Source of the DNA: a virus
Length of the DNA stretch: 32,141 nucleotides
Virus record (IMG/VR): IMGVR_UViG_3300022542_000892
Location: 1-32,141 of that record
Direction: 5' to 3' (one strand)
Shown: one piece after another, positions 14,219-19,697 of the stretch
How positions within the stretch are numbered: the stretch's first letter is position 1
Layout of the letters: every line of letters begins with the position of its first letter
Program-made: the position numbers and the translations under genes
The notes under the pieces: model-generated
What the model saw: only the letters and a program-made list of their open reading frames with translations
What the model was told of the DNA's origin: nothing
The model's database searches: none

Positions 14219-14367
14219 AGGCGCGTTTCGGAAGAAACATCATCTGTCAAAAGTGCGACAAAGACGACAAAATCCAGATTCAATATGCGGGTCGTCACAG
14301 CTTCCATTACCGTTGCGGGCGTTGTCACGTAACCGTGAAAGAAGTAGATAGGAAGAATGAGAAGTGA
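14215..14367 (+). CDS. Zinc ribbon, 50 residues
   Basis: GTG 14215 in AAGAAGTGA. CQKCDK and CGRCHV give CxxC-x19-CxxC, with HSFHYR just before the second pair. Basic overall; likely contacts nucleic acid. It ends with GAGAAGTGA and overlaps the next start. Confidence 0.62.
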   Translation: MKARFGRNIICQKCDKDDKIQIQYAGRHSFHYRCGRCHVTVKEVDRKNEK

Positions 14368-14513
14368 CAGGTTCTGAACCGAAATGTTATTTCTGTGGCG
14401 AGCCTTGTGACGAGGGCGCTTTCTGTTATGGATGTAAAAAATATGTTTGCAGTAAATGTGATGAGACAGGAGTTTTTGGAAGCCATGACGTTGAAGAACA
14501 TAGGGGAAGCTAA
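14364..14513 (+). CDS. B-box-like zinc-finger protein
   Basis: Forty-nine residues with eight potential ligands: CYFCG, PCDEG, CYGC, VCSKC and two His near the end (GSHDVEEH). The order C-x2-C...C-x2-C-x4-C-x2-C...H...H resembles B-box or related cross-brace fingers that bind two zincs and mediate protein contacts. This is unusual in a virus of prokaryotes. The cross-brace pattern is seen; B-box homology is inference. Confidence 0.6.
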   Translation: MTGSEPKCYFCGEPCDEGAFCYGCKKYVCSKCDETGVFGSHDVEEHRGS

Positions 14514-14516
14514 GAA

Positions 14517-14741
14517 GTGAATCGTTTGGGGAAGGCGCACAAGCGTAGGCAACGCTCACAAGCCGACAACCGCGTTAGAATCGGGGATATGACGGACTCT
14601 AAGATTTTGAAAAGAATGGCTCAATCAGAGAATCGGGTTCCGAGACAGCACAACAAGACTTCTCTTCTCACCAAGAGAAACCAATCCAGCAGGTTCAAAC
14701 ACATCTTGCGGTGTTGCGGAAATGCCCAGAAGGAGAATTAG
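14517..14741 (+). CDS. Basic hypothetical protein, possible frame change
   Basis: GTG 14517; 74 residues, very basic (AHKRRQRSQADNRVR) and ending RCCGNAQKEN. It stops just before the next ATG, as a real gene would. However, from about 14608 another frame, open to 14776 without a good start, looks more protein-like (QQVQTHLAVLRKCPEGELAE). Either a shift joins the first half to that frame, or the region is a decayed gene. Confidence 0.42.
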   Translation: MNRLGKAHKRRQRSQADNRVRIGDMTDSKILKRMAQSENRVPRQHNKTSLLTKRNQSSRFKHILRCCGNAQKEN

Positions 14742-14745
14742 CTGA

Positions 14746-14937
14746 ATGGTTGCTACAGTCTACACCTACACGCTAACCCAAAAAGTTAAAACTCGATACC
14801 AAGCCCTCGGCAAAGACCACTGTCCCATCTGCAAACATGAAATCTTAGTCGGCGACTCTGTGACGCGCACCTATCATGGGAATAGCTGCACGTTGTATCA
14901 TGCAAGTTGCTACGAGAAGAGTTACATATTGGTGTAA
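14746..14937 (+). CDS. LIM/RING-like zinc-finger protein
   Basis: ATG 14746 preceded by GAAGGAGAA. Sixty-three residues; HCPICKHEILVGDSV and CTLYHASCYEK supply a CxxC...C...HxxC set typical of treble-clef LIM, RING or PARP-type fingers. It probably mediates protein or nucleic-acid contact. The exact family is not known. Confidence 0.62.
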   Translation: MVATVYTYTLTQKVKTRYQALGKDHCPICKHEILVGDSVTRTYHGNSCTLYHASCYEKSYILV

Positions 14938-14940
14938 AAA

Positions 14941-15180
14941 ATGAGTGAAGGCGAATTTGAGAAACGATTGAGAAAAGCTGATGAAGGGGCGTATGTTTCG
15001 TCAAAAGATTTGCCAAAAGGGTATGTGCATTCAAATTGGATTAGATTGATTGTTGAGGAAGCGAAAAAAGAATCCCCAGAAGTTTTGTATCCTAAGACAC
15101 TACCACATAAAGGAAAAGTTGCTTGGTGCAACCCAGAAAAAGCAGCAAAATGGTTTGAGCGGTGGTTTGGCAAACAATGA
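14941..15180 (+). CDS. Hypothetical protein, paralogue of the 18974 gene
   Basis: Seventy-nine residues starting MSEGEFEKRL and ending AAKWFERWFGKQ. The protein at 18974 starts MSGELEKRI and has YKWFKKWFGGQ near its end, with a shared VEEAKKESP/VAEAKADFP helix in the middle. The two look like diverged copies of one small family. Function unknown. The stop overlaps the next start as ATGA. Confidence 0.6.
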   Translation: MSEGEFEKRLRKADEGAYVSSKDLPKGYVHSNWIRLIVEEAKKESPEVLYPKTLPHKGKVAWCNPEKAAKWFERWFGKQ

Positions 15181-15419
15181 AGTATTTGGCGTTCTGCAAA
15201 AAAACAAAAACAGTCATAGGCAGCATACGCGGCATCAACCGACGCCCCTACTACATACCATGCCCACACTGCGGAACACACAAAAAAATCATCCAGATAA
15301 GACAGCTTAACGGTGGGCATGTGCAGTTTCAGCATTTTTTTGTTGGCAGTAAGCAGCGGCACTTCTTGGATAAGCTGACGGGAATGGGCTATAACGTGAG
15401 AGAGCTGGTTACTGTTTGA
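15177..15419 (+). CDS. Zinc-knuckle hypothetical protein, 80 residues
   Basis: ATG 15177 in an ATGA overlap is preferred over the upstream in-frame GTG. It carries PCPHCGTHKKII, a CxxC knuckle between strands, plus a lone FCKKTK. The C-terminal half (FLDKLTGMGYNVRELV) is alpha/beta. It is coupled by TTGA to the methyltransferase, so it may partner or guide that enzyme. Confidence 0.58.
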   Translation: MKYLAFCKKTKTVIGSIRGINRRPYYIPCPHCGTHKKIIQIRQLNGGHVQFQHFFVGSKQRHFLDKLTGMGYNVRELVTV

Positions 15420-15889
15420 TTTTGGATGCGACAGCGGGTGGCCGTATGATGTGGTTTGATAAAAATAACGTTGACACCGTATATATTGACAAAAAGAAGG
15501 ACGTGCATCCTACTATACAAGCAAGTTTTGAAGCCCTGCCATTTCCAGATGAGACGTTTCACTTAGTAGTTTTTGACCCACCACATACAAACCCGGGTCA
15601 ACATGGAATATTCTATAAAAAATTTGGGGCGCTCAGAGCATCAAAAGTGATTCCTGTATTGTACCGTGCAACAAGAGAATTGTTCAGGGTGCTGAAGCAA
15701 AATGGAGTTCTGATTTTCAAGTGGAACACTCATGACAAACCATTGAACCGCATTCTTTCATGCTTTCCCGTACCACCTCTTTTTGGTCAAAAAACAGCGT
15801 ACCAAACAAAACACAGTTCTTCAACATGGTGGGTTACTTTCCTTAAAACTGAAACATATCTAACCGTAGGGGTGGGTGAAGTCACGTAA
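15416..15889 (+). CDS. SAM-dependent methyltransferase, phage DPPH type
   Basis: TTG 15416 overlaps the previous stop. In 157 residues the protein shows SAM-binding motif I (LDATAGGRMMWF, residues 3-14), the acidic YID of motif II, FEALPFPDETFHLVVF, and the catalytic-type DPPH at 54-57. LIFKWNTH follows the next strand. This is the order of a compact phage methyltransferase family that modifies DNA or another viral target. No restriction enzyme is present, so it is an orphan; protection from host restriction is the usual inference. Confidence 0.8.
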   Translation: MILDATAGGRMMWFDKNNVDTVYIDKKKDVHPTIQASFEALPFPDETFHLVVFDPPHTNPGQHGIFYKKFGALRASKVIPVLYRATRELFRVLKQNGVLIFKWNTHDKPLNRILSCFPVPPLFGQKTAYQTKHSSSTWWVTFLKTETYLTVGVGEVT

Positions 15890-15927
15890 ATGCAAAACCG
15901 TAAAAGTTTAATGCAACCAACCGTACA

Positions 15928-15936
15928 TTTTATATG
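15928..15936 (+). promoter_or_regulatory. Internal TATA promoter
   Basis: TTTTATATG, with its centre 41 nt before ATG 15973, mirrors the spacing of the other two TATA promoters. The expected start site falls about at the palindrome 15955-15970. It lies in the only clear gap between genes in this part. Confidence 0.58.
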
Positions 15937-15954
15937 CGCTAGAGTCCTATTCTT

Positions 15955-15970
15955 CCCTTGTTAACAAGGG
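15955..15970. promoter_or_regulatory. Perfect 16-bp palindrome at the predicted transcription start
   Basis: CCCTTGTTAACAAGGG is a perfect inverted repeat ending two bases before the ATG at 15973. As DNA it could be the operator of a dimeric regulator, such as the HTH protein at 16181. As RNA it would form a stem at the extreme 5' end that could hide the start codon. Confidence 0.6.
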
Positions 15971-15972
15971 CG

Positions 15973-16191
15973 ATGAAAGTGCAACACTTAGTTGAAGGAT
16001 TAAAAGAGCATTATCCTCTATGTTGTGTCTTATGGTTTACACTTAGAAACTTCGTCACTACTCTCTTACCATTTCAGTTCCGCATCAGTCTATATGTAAG
16101 CCATGAAAACTTCTTAAACAACCTTCCAGATTCTAATTACGTTCCATGCTTCTTTCATAGACTTCTAAGGAGACTACACCTTGCAGCATGA
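15973..16191 (+). CDS. Hypothetical protein, 72 residues
   Basis: First gene after the internal TATA box; ATG 15973 has no ribosome site, as expected for a short leader. The sequence (VQHLVEGLKEHYPLCCVLWF) starts helical and ends basic (FFHRLLRRLHLAA). No family is recognised. It overlaps the HTH gene by 11 nt. Confidence 0.5.
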   Translation: MKVQHLVEGLKEHYPLCCVLWFTLRNFVTTLLPFQFRISLYVSHENFLNNLPDSNYVPCFFHRLLRRLHLAA

Positions 16192-16543
16192 CGCCTTTGT
16201 CCAATACCGAAAGCACTGCCTAGCTGAGAAGAAAAGGTTAGATTATCATAAGCGTCACGCTCCACGGTTTGCATGGCTAAAACGAGAGAAGGCAGCCATC
16301 ATCAAACTAAGAAAGAAAGGATACTGTATGACAACGCTAAGCCAAGCTTTCAAGCGTAGCACATCAACCATTCACAGCATACTGAAGAATGCTGTATCTA
16401 TGGGTCTTGTTGGAAGGCGTGATTATCGAAAAATGCCAAACAAAATAAGACCACGAAGCAAATCACTACGCCACCGAATGATAAAGTTTTGGCTTCCACG
16501 CTGGACACAGTGGATATACGGAGAAGAGGACGAGCCACCCTAG
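16181..16543 (+). CDS. Helix-turn-helix DNA-binding protein
   Basis: TTG 16181 follows AAGGAGA by seven bases. The 120-residue, strongly basic protein has an HTH at about residues 38-70 (KLRKKGYCMTTLSQAFKRS, then TIHSILKNA), like the recognition domains of resolvases and sigma-like regulators. No catalytic residues are visible. It could regulate the promoter carrying the palindrome upstream or bind an origin. Family unassigned. Confidence 0.68.
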   Translation: MQHDAFVQYRKHCLAEKKRLDYHKRHAPRFAWLKREKAAIIKLRKKGYCMTTLSQAFKRSTSTIHSILKNAVSMGLVGRRDYRKMPNKIRPRSKSLRHRMIKFWLPRWTQWIYGEEDEPP

Positions 16544-16554
16544 CCTTTAGAGGC

Positions 16555-16632
16555 ATGGAATTTTACATTTTTGAAGGAATGGTTAGATATGAGAAGAGAA
16601 AAGAAAAGAAGTGGTATAGTAGCAGTAAGTAA
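16555..16632 (+). CDS. Possible 25-residue peptide
   Basis: ATG 16555 opens a short, Lys-rich frame (FEGMVRYEKRKEKKW). Only a weak TTTAGAGG precedes it. The gap up to 16697 otherwise holds a weak TATA-like TTTTAAAT at 16639-16646. Coding status is doubtful. Confidence 0.25.
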   Translation: MEFYIFEGMVRYEKRKEKKWYSSSK

Positions 16633-16697
16633 AGTAAGTTTTAAATCAACCAACAAACACACTCTTTCACTACACACGATTGGGCAGTTTTCGATAG

Positions 16698-16913
16698 GTG
16701 ATTCAGTTGGTTAAATGTGGTAGCTGTCGCAGCTTTAACGAAGAAATCGAATGGTGTTCCAGAACATCCATGACTGTCTCTTCTGGAGAAGAGGCTTGTC
16801 GCTACTATATAAAAAAACATGGACGAATCAACGAGCCATACATCCCAACAGAAGAAGACTTCCCTATAGCAGAAGACGAAGGTGATATTTACGTCTCAGA
16901 TACCAAAACTTAA
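16698..16913 (+). CDS. Cysteine-motif protein, about 71 residues
   Basis: Start is GTG 16698 or, using AGGTGAT as the ribosome site, TTG 16707. The core KCGSCRSFNEEIEWC plus EEACRYY is a four-Cys pattern found in small archaeal and phage metal-binding proteins. The C-terminus is acidic (EDEGDIYVSD). Function unknown. It overlaps the next gene by 32 nt. Confidence 0.58.
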   Translation: MIQLVKCGSCRSFNEEIEWCSRTSMTVSSGEEACRYYIKKHGRINEPYIPTEEDFPIAEDEGDIYVSDTKT

Positions 16914-17133
16914 AAAATACGTAATCACTGGGTGCCCAAAATGCCGAAGACTATTCATCTGCCGAACTGATAGGAAAACGTTTCAATGTAAAAACGAGAA
17001 ATGTAAATACACTGTTAAGTTGAATTGGCTTCGCGTAAAAGCTCTGTTCACAAGTGATGACTTTGCGGAATTACACGTTAAACTTCAGAACATGAAATCT
17101 TTGAAGGCTGCTGGAATATTGTGGCACCGATAA
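16882..17133 (+). CDS. Zinc ribbon protein, 83 residues
   Basis: GTG 16882 is the first available start. GCPKCRRLFIC and FQCKNEKCKYTV make a two-knuckle zinc ribbon like those in transcription and translation proteins. A C-terminal helix follows (FAELHVKLQNMKSLK). It may act on host transcription; unproven. Confidence 0.6.
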   Translation: MIFTSQIPKLKKYVITGCPKCRRLFICRTDRKTFQCKNEKCKYTVKLNWLRVKALFTSDDFAELHVKLQNMKSLKAAGILWHR

Positions 17134-17188
17134 AAAAAAAAGAGGGGGTTCCTTGAGGGTTTGTTGTGGAAGAAAAGGAGGTAAAAAA

Positions 17189-17344
17189 ATGAATTGTAAA
17201 CATGAAAGAACAGTATGGAAAGACTATTTAACAATCTACGAATCCTTTCAATTTCTCCAATGCGTTGACTGTGGTAAAGTTCTAATGCGTAAGAACGTTG
17301 CAAAAGGGATGAATAGGCGTTCCCTAAAAAAAGGGGAAAGTTAG
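17189..17344 (+). CDS. Zinc-binding protein, 51 residues
   Basis: ATG 17189 has a perfect AAAGGAGGT seven bases upstream, so the longer frame from 17153 is rejected. NCKHERTVW and QCVDCGKVL give a C...H...CxxC set, followed by a basic tail. The stop codon overlaps, by four bases, the stop of the gene on the opposite strand. Confidence 0.65.
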   Translation: MNCKHERTVWKDYLTIYESFQFLQCVDCGKVLMRKNVAKGMNRRSLKKGES

Positions 17345-17454
17345 CCTCTGCCCAAGGCTTTCTTTAACACTGCTATGGCAGCCCATAATACGATTGGTAC
17401 GCCAAGTGCGATGATGGCGACGCTTACTAGCACGGCTAATGCGGTTTGTATCAT
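17341..17454 (-). CDS. 37-residue single-TM protein, reversed within the early arm
   Basis: ATG 17454 on the minus strand follows GAGG by eight bases. The product is one long hydrophobic helix (LAVLVSVAIIALGVPIVLW) with a basic, short C-terminus (LKKALGRG). It is the only gene of this polarity in the plus arm, and its upstream region shares the AT-rich TATA segment with the divergent plus gene at 17531. Size and charge resemble small holin-like or toxin-like membrane peptides. Confidence 0.62.
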   Translation of the reverse strand: MIQTALAVLVSVAIIALGVPIVLWAAIAVLKKALGRG

Positions 17455-17472
17455 TGTTTTTTCCTCAGCTAG

Positions 17473-17496
17473 TTGTGTATCATAAGTTTTATATAT
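17473..17496 (+). promoter_or_regulatory. Third TATA promoter with operator-like element
   Basis: TTTTATATAT (17487-17496) has its centre 39 nt before ATG 17531. The element TTGTGTATCATAAG at 17473-17486 resembles operator repeat B at the early promoter. The reverse complement also contains ATATATAAAA, so the same segment could fire toward the minus-strand gene at 17454. Confidence 0.6.
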
Positions 17497-17530
17497 TTGT
17501 TATGTATTAGTAATAAGTAGGTAACACAAC

Positions 17531-17671
17531 ATGAGAAGAAAACTAACAGACGAAGAACGTCTAACCTTAGACGAATGTGAAAGTTGTCTAAACGACAAAT
17601 TTGCATTAGAATCAAGTAAAGAAAAAGCTCGAAAATGGATAAGAGAAATTTTGGGAGAAAACCAACCATGA
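17531..17671 (+). CDS. Helical hypothetical protein, 46 residues
   Basis: First gene after the third TATA box. Charged and helical (TDEERLTLDECESC), with two Cys three apart and the C-terminus LGENQP. The coding sequence of that end resembles the end of the next gene (LGENPQ). ATGA couples the two. No family is recognised. Confidence 0.52.
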   Translation: MRRKLTDEERLTLDECESCLNDKFALESSKEKARKWIREILGENQP

Positions 17672-17880
17672 AAGACGACTTATCAACATTCCCGAAAGCC
17701 ACGTTCCCAGTAAGTCAAATGACCTCCGCAGAACTTCTTGACCACATATTAAAACTTGTAAACTGGAAATCAAGGGTTACAGAGCAACTGCAACAACTCA
17801 AACAAAAGGCCATAGAAAGAGGAGAAACAGATGCAACAATCAAAGTCTACAATGAATTTTTGGGGGAAAACCCACAGTGA
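17668..17880 (+). CDS. Helical hypothetical protein, 70 residues
   Basis: ATG 17668 in an ATGA overlap is preferred to the longer frame from 17635. Two helices (MTSAELLDHILKLV; TEQLQQLKQKAIERG) suggest a small helical bundle. Its end (TTTTGGGGGAAAACC) nearly repeats the end of the previous gene, flanking it like a cassette. Confidence 0.55.
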   Translation: MKDDLSTFPKATFPVSQMTSAELLDHILKLVNWKSRVTEQLQQLKQKAIERGETDATIKVYNEFLGENPQ

Positions 17881-18017
17881 AAGTTTCTTGGGATGGCGAA
17901 CCCGTAGTAGAACTACACTTCAAAACAGGGGGAGGCAATGGCGAGTACGTGTGGATTGAAGCCGTGTTAGAGAGTGGAAAGAAGGTTTGCACTTACATGC
18001 TTAAGGGAACGGTGTAA
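17877..18017 (+). CDS. Hypothetical protein, 46 residues
   Basis: GTG 17877 in a GTGA overlap. It looks like a beta sheet (VELHFKTGGGNGEYVWIEAV) with a single Cys. No family is recognised; coding is supported by coupling on its 5' side. Confidence 0.5.
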   Translation: MKVSWDGEPVVELHFKTGGGNGEYVWIEAVLESGKKVCTYMLKGTV

Positions 18018-18020
18018 AAC

Positions 18021-18230
18021 ATGACACGAAAAGAGATAGTGTTAGCATATTCGCAAGACGACCTACTCAAACATTTAGAACTTCCTAACGACTCAGTGAT
18101 ATTGAGCGTCTATGAACAAACAGTCTTTGCGAACCCTCGGAACTTCTGTTTCAGAATATCAGTTGACGAAAAAGGGTTAGATAAATACTTGAAAAAAATA
18201 ATCACAGTAAAAAAGAAGGGAGATAAATAG
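18021..18230 (+). CDS. Hypothetical protein, 69 residues
   Basis: Begins MTRKEIVLAYSQDDLLKHL. Alternating strands and helices, basic C-terminus (LKKIITVKKKGDK). Starts three bases after the previous stop. No motif or family is recognised. Confidence 0.55.
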   Translation: MTRKEIVLAYSQDDLLKHLELPNDSVILSVYEQTVFANPRNFCFRISVDEKGLDKYLKKIITVKKKGDK

Positions 18231-18231
18231 C

Positions 18232-18525
18232 GTGGAAGTTGCACAGTCAAAAATAAAAACGTGTGAGTACCCAAACTGTGGCAAACGAACAGAAACCCCA
18301 TACGACATTGTATGCAAGGAACATGAAGACCTCGCTATATTCATTACGAAGCTTATTGAAGACCACGCAAAACTAGAGAGAGAAATGGAGGTTGCTAAGT
18401 CAAAAATATCGCCTCAATGGCATACACGCATCCCTAAAGCCGTGCAGCCCTGGCTCAAAGCAGAAGTGGGTGACTTTTTGGTGTGGAGTGTAGAGAATGG
18501 CAGGATAGAAGTGAGAAAAAAATGA
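18232..18525 (+). CDS. AbrB-type swapped-hairpin protein with N-terminal zinc motif
   Basis: GTG start, 97 residues. N-terminal CEYPNCGK...CKEHED is a C-x4-C...C-x2-H finger. Residues 65-97 (TRIPKAVQPWLKAEVGDFLV...GRIEVRKK) form an AbrB/SpoVT swapped-hairpin DNA-binding domain, which works as a dimer and typically regulates transcription. MEVAKSKIS at residues 52-60 repeats the N-terminal MEVAQSKIK, and its Met codon (18385) follows GAGAGAGAA, so a shorter AbrB-only form may also be made. The domain call is fairly strong. Confidence 0.72.
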   Translation: MEVAQSKIKTCEYPNCGKRTETPYDIVCKEHEDLAIFITKLIEDHAKLEREMEVAKSKISPQWHTRIPKAVQPWLKAEVGDFLVWSVENGRIEVRKK

Positions 18526-18725
18526 GCGGCCAAGAAATCTCAAAGTATCTACACAAGCAACTTAGAGAGATAGAAGATTTGGAAGCAAAACCAAGAAAGT
18601 CGTGGCTAGACGAATATTATATTTTGGAGCGCTTACGGAATCTTGAGAATTTAGTAGCTCATATCAAGAAAATACTTGCAAGGAAAGGCAAAGTAGAAGT
18701 TAAAAAGAAGGAATCAAAGAAATGA
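18522..18725 (+). CDS. Helical hypothetical protein, 67 residues
   Basis: ATG 18522 in an ATGA overlap. It is wholly helical and charged (YLHKQLREIEDLEAKP; LERLRNLENLVAHIKK), probably a small coiled-coil or helical hairpin. It is linked to the AbrB-type gene, so a partner role is possible. Confidence 0.58.
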   Translation: MSGQEISKYLHKQLREIEDLEAKPRKSWLDEYYILERLRNLENLVAHIKKILARKGKVEVKKKESKK

Positions 18726-18970
18726 CTTCCAAAGAAAAAGCGAGTTGGGTAAAAGGCGTAATATTATCAGGAACATATAAAGGCAAAACTGTCGAAGTAC
18801 AATTCGGCAAACCTTTAAAAATTCTGGTAGATGACAAAGACATTACAAACTGTCTTGTAAGCCTACGGATAAGCATTGACGTAGATGGGCATCTTATTTA
18901 TTTGAAACTGGCAGAGCTGGACTATTCACAAGTTCCTCCTGAGGTGGGAAAAAATGGTAGAGTTGTCTGA
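18722..18970 (+). CDS. Hypothetical protein, 82 residues
   Basis: ATGA overlap. Beta-rich (GVILSGTYKGKTVEVQFG; LRISIDVDGHLIYLKL), resembling a small barrel. No family is recognised. GAGAAGTGA follows its stop, the start region of the next gene. Confidence 0.56.
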   Translation: MTSKEKASWVKGVILSGTYKGKTVEVQFGKPLKILVDDKDITNCLVSLRISIDVDGHLIYLKLAELDYSQVPPEVGKNGRVV

Positions 18971-18973
18971 GAA

Positions 18974-19267
18974 GTGAGTGGTGAGTTAGAAAAACGAATA
19001 CATGCTGACTCTTTCTGTTACGACATTCACGATTTTGGAGATTCGGAAGTCGGTGAGTATCACAATCAAACCGAAGATGTCCTAAAGGTTGTTGCCGAGG
19101 CAAAAGCCGACTTCCCAAAAAGAACAAAATTGCCTAACATACAAGTTTCCGATAACGCAGAACCAATACATGACTTGTGGATGTATAGCTCTGACGAAGT
19201 TTACAAATGGTTCAAAAAATGGTTTGGGGGTCAAGAAGGCAAGGGCAAGGAGAAAAACCATAAATGA
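18974..19267 (+). CDS. Hypothetical protein, paralogue of the 14941 gene
   Basis: GTG 18974; 97 residues. N-terminus MSGELEKRI and the segment YKWFKKWFGGQ match the ends of the 14941 protein, with an insertion between (CYDIHDFGDSEVGEY). The shared start supports the chosen GTG. Function unknown. ATGA couples it to the last early gene. Confidence 0.58.
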   Translation: MSGELEKRIHADSFCYDIHDFGDSEVGEYHNQTEDVLKVVAEAKADFPKRTKLPNIQVSDNAEPIHDLWMYSSDEVYKWFKKWFGGQEGKGKEKNHK

Positions 19268-19458
19268 GAGAAATAGACGAAGAGCGAAAGCTAGTAATTT
19301 TTCATATCCCTTTCACAGAAGAAAACATAAAACTACTCACATATCTATATGATGACCGTTGGCAGCTACAAGGGAAAAAAGTTTCAAGCCCATTACCAGA
19401 AGGGTGGCGCGTAGCTATTTGTACTGAGGGTGGAAGTATTCACATTCTTGAAAGGTAG
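19264..19458 (+). CDS. Last gene of the early arm, hypothetical
   Basis: Sixty-four residues (LVIFHIPFTEENIKLLTYL), small alpha/beta pattern. Its 3' end overlaps the last late gene on the other strand by 19 bases, so the two arms meet without a spacer or visible terminator. Confidence 0.55.
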   Translation: MREIDEERKLVIFHIPFTEENIKLLTYLYDDRWQLQGKKVSSPLPEGWRVAICTEGGSIHILER

Positions 19459-19688
19459 GGTTTGCGCTGAAGCTGAAAACAACACAAAAAAGAACCCACC
19501 ACCACAAAAACCGCGCCAAAAACTAGGTTGAACTGTTTTTGATTCCCTGAAGGATAAGGCGGTTGTTCATCATTATTCACATAGGATAAGTATTCAGCAT
19601 CTGAAATATACGTTCCACTTAAAGCTAAAGCTAATCCAACGATGCCGAATAACAAAAACAGTATTCCTATAGTGAGAAACGCCTTCAA
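19440..19688 (-). CDS. Two-TM protein at the end of the late arm
   Basis: Eighty-two residues; TM1 residues 4-25 (FLTIGILFLLFGIVGLALAL), a polar loop with SGTYISDAEYLS, TM2 about 52-70 (LVFGAVFVVVGSFLCC), and a basic C-terminus. The size and hairpin topology fit a holin, and the position after the tail genes suits a lysis role, but no lytic enzyme is recognised nearby. Confidence 0.6.
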   Translation of the reverse strand: MKAFLTIGILFLLFGIVGLALALSGTYISDAEYLSYVNNDEQPPYPSGNQKQFNLVFGAVFVVVGSFLCCFQLQRKPYLSRM

Positions 19689-19697
19689 AGTTTTTCC

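Noticed and set aside
15890-15964. 24-codon frame right after the methyltransferase stop
   Set aside because: It runs through the TATA box and most of the palindrome, so this stretch is better read as control DNA.
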